Positions 61,051 through 64,000 of a stretch of 64,000 nt of DNA are shown here, in pieces. The DNA is from Paracoccaceae bacterium (GTDB taxonomy: Bacteria; Pseudomonadota; Alphaproteobacteria; Rhodobacterales; Rhodobacteraceae), in contig WLWX01000001.1 in NCBI GenBank assembly GCA_012103375.1, positions 796,501 through 860,500 of the forward strand, given 5' to 3'. The notes under the pieces were generated by a model, which saw only the letters and a list, made by a program, of their open reading frames with translations, did no database searches and was not told the DNA's origin. The position numbers were made by a program, and so were the translations under genes. Each line of letters opens with the position of its first letter. Positions within the stretch are counted from its first letter, which is position 1.

Positions 61051-62439
61051 TCAAACCGCCGCCCGACGATAAACGGTGTGTTCCGTGGTGTAGAACTGGA
61101 TGGTTGACGGCCCATTGGACCCCCTGACACCCATGGCGCTGTCCTTGATGCCGACAAAGGGCACGTGGTTTTCGGGGAAGCTGCCCGCATTCACGTGGAT
61201 CATGCCGCTTTCGCTTTCTGCGACGAAACGTTCCACGACGTCTGTGCGTTCGGAATAGAGGCACGACGACAGGCCGAATGCGACGTCATTGGCGATGCTC
61301 AGCGCCTCGTCCACGGTGTCATAGGCGATGACGGACAGGACCGGGCCGAACACCTCGTCTCGGGCAACTTCCATGTCACGCGTAACGTTTGACAGGATGG
61401 TGGGCGCGTAAAAATACCCGCCTGTGTCTGATCGGAGCTTCTCTCCGCCCGCCGCAACGGTCGCACCAGCTGCCTTGGCGCGGGTGACGAAGCCATCCAC
61501 ATCCTGGACCTGTTGCGCGCTGGAAAGCGGACCGATCTTTGCGCCGTCCAGTGCTCCGTCCATCGGTTGCATCGCCTTGGCCCGTGCGGCCAGACCTGCG
61601 ACGACCGTGTCCTCCAGCGCGCGGTTCACGATGACCCGGCTGACGGCGGTGCATCTTTGGCCGCACACCGCGAAGGCCGATGCCATGATCTGATCAAGTG
61701 CCGCATCCATGTTGCCCGCGTCGTTCAGGATCGCGGGGTTCTTGCCGCCAAGTTCCAGCGAGATTTCCGCCAGATGTCCCGCCGCCGCAATCGCGACACG
61801 CTTGCCGACGCCGACCGAGCCGGTAAAGCTGATGGCGTCGACGCCGTTATGTTCTGACAGGGCCTGCCCCAGGGCACCGCCCCCGATCACGGATTGCACA
61901 AGGTCCGCCGGCAGGATGCCAGCCGCAATTTCTGCCATAAGCGCGACAGCACCCGGTGTCAGCGACGCGGGTTTGAGCAGGATCGCATTGCCGTACACCA
62001 ACGCCGGGATCGCTTTGCGCATCGGCGTGCTGAACGGAAAGTTCCAGGGGTTGATGCCAAGGATCACACCGCGCGGGCGACGAGTGGAATAGGTGACCGT
62101 TCCGGGGATCTGCGAGGCAAAGACCTCTCCGATCGGGGCGCTGGCGCGACCGATGCAGGCGCGTGCCTCGCCCACGGCCTTGGCGACCTCACCGCGTGCT
62201 TCGGCCAGCGGCTTGCCCATTTCTTTGGTAATCGACTGGGCAATGTCTTCGATGCGTGCTTCCAGGGCGTCGACATATCTGGCGACCTGTGCGCCACGCT
62301 CGGGCTGGGGTGTTTCGGCCCATTTGATCTGCGCCTGACGTGCGCGGGCGACACAACCGTCCAACGCCTCCATCGGGGTTTCGTCATAGGTCGCCACAAT
62401 CTGGTCCGGGGCGGCGGGGTTGCGAATTTCAATGGGCAT
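61051..62439 (-). CDS. NAD(P)-dependent aldehyde dehydrogenase
   Basis: A 462-residue ALDH with PRGVILGINPWNFPFSTPMRKAIPALVYGNAILLKPA, the NAD-binding FTGSVGVGKRVA, the catalytic Glu in LELGGKNPAIL and the catalytic Cys in AFAVCGQRCTAVSRV. It resembles succinate-semialdehyde or 2-oxoglutarate-semialdehyde dehydrogenases more than classical BetB. ATG 62439 was chosen (MPIEIRNPAAPDQIV). It overlaps the end of the GMC gene and is followed 4 nt later by the sulfatase. It is one of two intact genes in the operon. Confidence 0.9.
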   Translation of the reverse strand: MPIEIRNPAAPDQIVATYDETPMEALDGCVARARQAQIKWAETPQPERGAQVARYVDALEARIEDIAQSITKEMGKPLAEARGEVAKAVGEARACIGRASAPIGEVFASQIPGTVTYSTRRPRGVILGINPWNFPFSTPMRKAIPALVYGNAILLKPASLTPGAVALMAEIAAGILPADLVQSVIGGGALGQALSEHNGVDAISFTGSVGVGKRVAIAAAGHLAEISLELGGKNPAILNDAGNMDAALDQIMASAFAVCGQRCTAVSRVIVNRALEDTVVAGLAARAKAMQPMDGALDGAKIGPLSSAQQVQDVDGFVTRAKAAGATVAAGGEKLRSDTGGYFYAPTILSNVTRDMEVARDEVFGPVLSVIAYDTVDEALSIANDVAFGLSSCLYSERTDVVERFVAESESGMIHVNAGSFPENHVPFVGIKDSAMGVRGSNGPSTIQFYTTEHTVYRRAAV

Positions 62440-63933
62440 GCGTTTTGTCCTGTGTTGTCCCGGCGGCATCAGCGCGGATCATCGCGGCGGCCTTTTCGGC
62501 GATCATGAATGTGGGGGCATTGGTATTGGCCGAGGTGATCTTCGGCATGACCGAGGCATCGACAACCCGCAGCCCCTCGACACCGTTGACCCGCAGCGCT
62601 GGGTCCACAACGGCCTTAGCGTCCGAGCCCATGCGGCAGGTGCCGACAAGGTGATAGACCGTCCCCGCCATATTGCGCACGGCGTCCAACATCTCGGCAT
62701 CGGTCTGGTATTGGTCGCCCGGAATAACCTCGCGCTGCCAGCGATGGCGGAATTCGGGCCGGTTATAAAGCTCGCGCACCAGGCGCAGCCCTTCGACGAT
62801 GACATTCTGGTCCTTTTCAGTCGCAAGGTAGTTCGTGCGGATTTGCGGATCCGCGAAAGGATCGGTGTTGGCGATATGTATCGACCCACGGCTTTCGGGA
62901 TGGCACTGCCAGAATGACGTTGTGAACCCGGAATACCGGTGCAGCGGCGTGCCGGGCTTGTCGACCGACAGCGGCATGACAAACAATTGCAGATCGGGGC
63001 GCCCGCCCTCGGCGTATTTGGTGCAGGCAGCACCCCCCACCTGACCTGCGCCAACGGTTAGCGGCCCGCGCGATTGCAACAGCCATTCAAGGCCCATCCG
63101 GGCCAGGCTGATCGGATTGCGGATATGATCGTTGAGCGATGCTCCGCGATCTTCCAACTCGACGATGGTACGCATTTGCAGGTGATCCTGCAGGTTCTCG
63201 CCCACTTCGGGCGCGTCGTGGCGCGTTTTGATGCCGTGGCTTTGCAACAGGTCAGCGGGGCCAATTCCGGACAATTGCAATAGCTGGGGTGACTGAACGG
63301 ACCCGCCGCACAAAATAACCTCGCAATCGGCATGAACCTTATGTGTCGTGCCGCCGCTGACATATTGGACGCCGGTTGCGCGGGGGCCGTCGAACAGGAT
63401 TTCGGTGACATGGGCACCGGTCTGCAATGTCAGGTTGGGGCGTTTCAGGGCAGGATGCAAAAACGCGGTTGCCGCACTGTCGCGCCAGCGTCCGCGCAGC
63501 GTCAGTTGGTATGACCCGACACCATGGGACGCCTCGGCGTTGAAGTCATCGTTCTTTGGCAAACCATGGGCGCGCGCTGCCTCCAGCCAGTCGAAACAGG
63601 CCAGGTTGTCGTTACGCAGGTCCGACACCTGTAGCGGCCCATGGGTGCCGCGATACTGCGAAGGCGCACCGTCATAGGTTTCGAAGGCGCGGAAATGTGG
63701 CAGTACATCGTCAAACGCCCAGCCGTCCGCGCCCTGCGCGGCCCAATCGTCAAAATCCGCATGCTGGCCCCGGATATAGATCAACCCGTTGATCGAGCTT
63801 GATCCCCCCACGACCCGCCCGCGCGGACAATCCATCCGTCGCCCGGCAATGCCGGGGTCCGGGTCACCGCGATACAGATGCGCAACACGGCTGTCATAGA
63901 TGGATTTGTAATAGCCGACCGGCAGTTTCAGCC
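62429..63933 (-). pseudogene. GMC-family oxidoreductase (choline-dehydrogenase-like), N-terminus cut by MITE copy 4
   Basis: The open frame runs from the element border at 63933 (LKLPVGYYKSIYDSRVAHLYRGDPDPGIAGRRMDCPRGRVVGGSSSINGLIYIRGQHADFDDWA) to 62429. It has the GMC signature, the FAD-linked LCGGSVQSPQLLQLSGIGP, and active-site regions YHLVGTCRMGSD and SANTNAPTFMIAEKAA. The FAD-binding GxGxxG start must lie beyond the element, outside the window. Related enzymes oxidise choline or other alcohols with FAD. With sulfatases next door, an alcohol freed from a sulfate ester is a likely substrate. Confidence 0.8.
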
Positions 63934-64000
63934 GATTGTGTTGAAAAACTCCGTTTTAGGGCCTGAACGATGATTTTTCTTTCCATGCAGCCCGATCCTA
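63934..64000 (+). mobile_element. 218-bp MITE-like element, copy 4 (cut by window end)
   Basis: The first 67 bases match copies 2 and 3 exactly by eye, starting with the 20-bp terminal repeat. The left flank is AGCC, so AGCC is the expected duplicate on the unseen right side. It lies inside the GMC oxidoreductase gene. Confidence 0.85.

Overview
The window looks like a chromosomal segment of a Rhodobacteraceae (Roseobacter-type) alphaproteobacterium. The evidence is the separate FoF1 operon order atpI-atpB-atpE-atpF'-atpF, the GNAT / chorismate mutase / rpsP-rimM-trmD-rplS-rpmE block next to ffh, a mipZ-type ParA ATPase, a znu-zur locus with an alphaproteobacterial Zur box, TAXI-TRAP transport genes and a high G+C content. 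This is judged from protein sequence character; no database search was possible.

Layout. 1-5.5 kb: a sugar-catabolic cluster (three Gfo/Idh/MocA oxidoreductases, an alpha/beta hydrolase and a convergent family-2 glycoside hydrolase), mostly broken. 5.56-6.62 kb: IS630 copy 1, abutting adoK. 6.6-23.2 kb: mostly intact housekeeping genes (adoK, nth, an AraC-Ogt fusion, an OmpA lipoprotein, the atp Fo operon, ArsR/LysR/EamA/DoxX genes, ffh, GNAT acetyltransferases, chorismate mutase, rpsP to rpmE). 23.2-29 kb: a frameshifted mipZ, a DUF1479 protein, gnd and a VTT membrane protein. 29.06-34.24 kb: the zinc uptake locus znuB-znuC-zur/znuA, bracketed by inverted IS630 copies 2 and 3. 34.2-41.2 kb: a graveyard of gene and IS fragments (tctC, IS110, IS3, a kinase), a LacI regulator, a truncated AGE epimerase, two nested inverted IS3 copies and a truncated IS1182-type transposase. 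41.2-53.3 kb: rplJ-rplL, a decayed CDI-like toxin with two immunity-like paralogues, then rpoB, a small ORF and rpoC. 53.3-64 kb: a catabolic operon read leftward (GMC oxidoreductase, aldehyde dehydrogenase, sulfatase, TRAP permease, TAXI receptor, sulfatase) in which four of six genes are broken.

Two themes stand out. First, a 218-bp non-autonomous element with 20-bp terminal inverted repeats occurs four times (three complete, one cut by the window end). It makes 4-bp target duplications. Removing it in silico restores the reading frames of tctC and of the glycoside hydrolase. Its ends resemble those of the IS1182-type element that sits inside a sulfatase gene. Second, lesions are concentrated in dispensable catabolic genes, while the long core genes (rpoB, rpoC, ffh, atp and ribosomal genes) are clean. 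This suggests ongoing genome decay with IS expansion more than random sequencing error. Other points of interest are a two-copy palindromic intergenic repeat of about 169 bp, an A6/A7 slippery-run difference among IS630 copies, a decayed toxin-immunity module between rplL and rpoB, and a small membrane-protein ORF overlapping both rpoB and rpoC by 4 bp.
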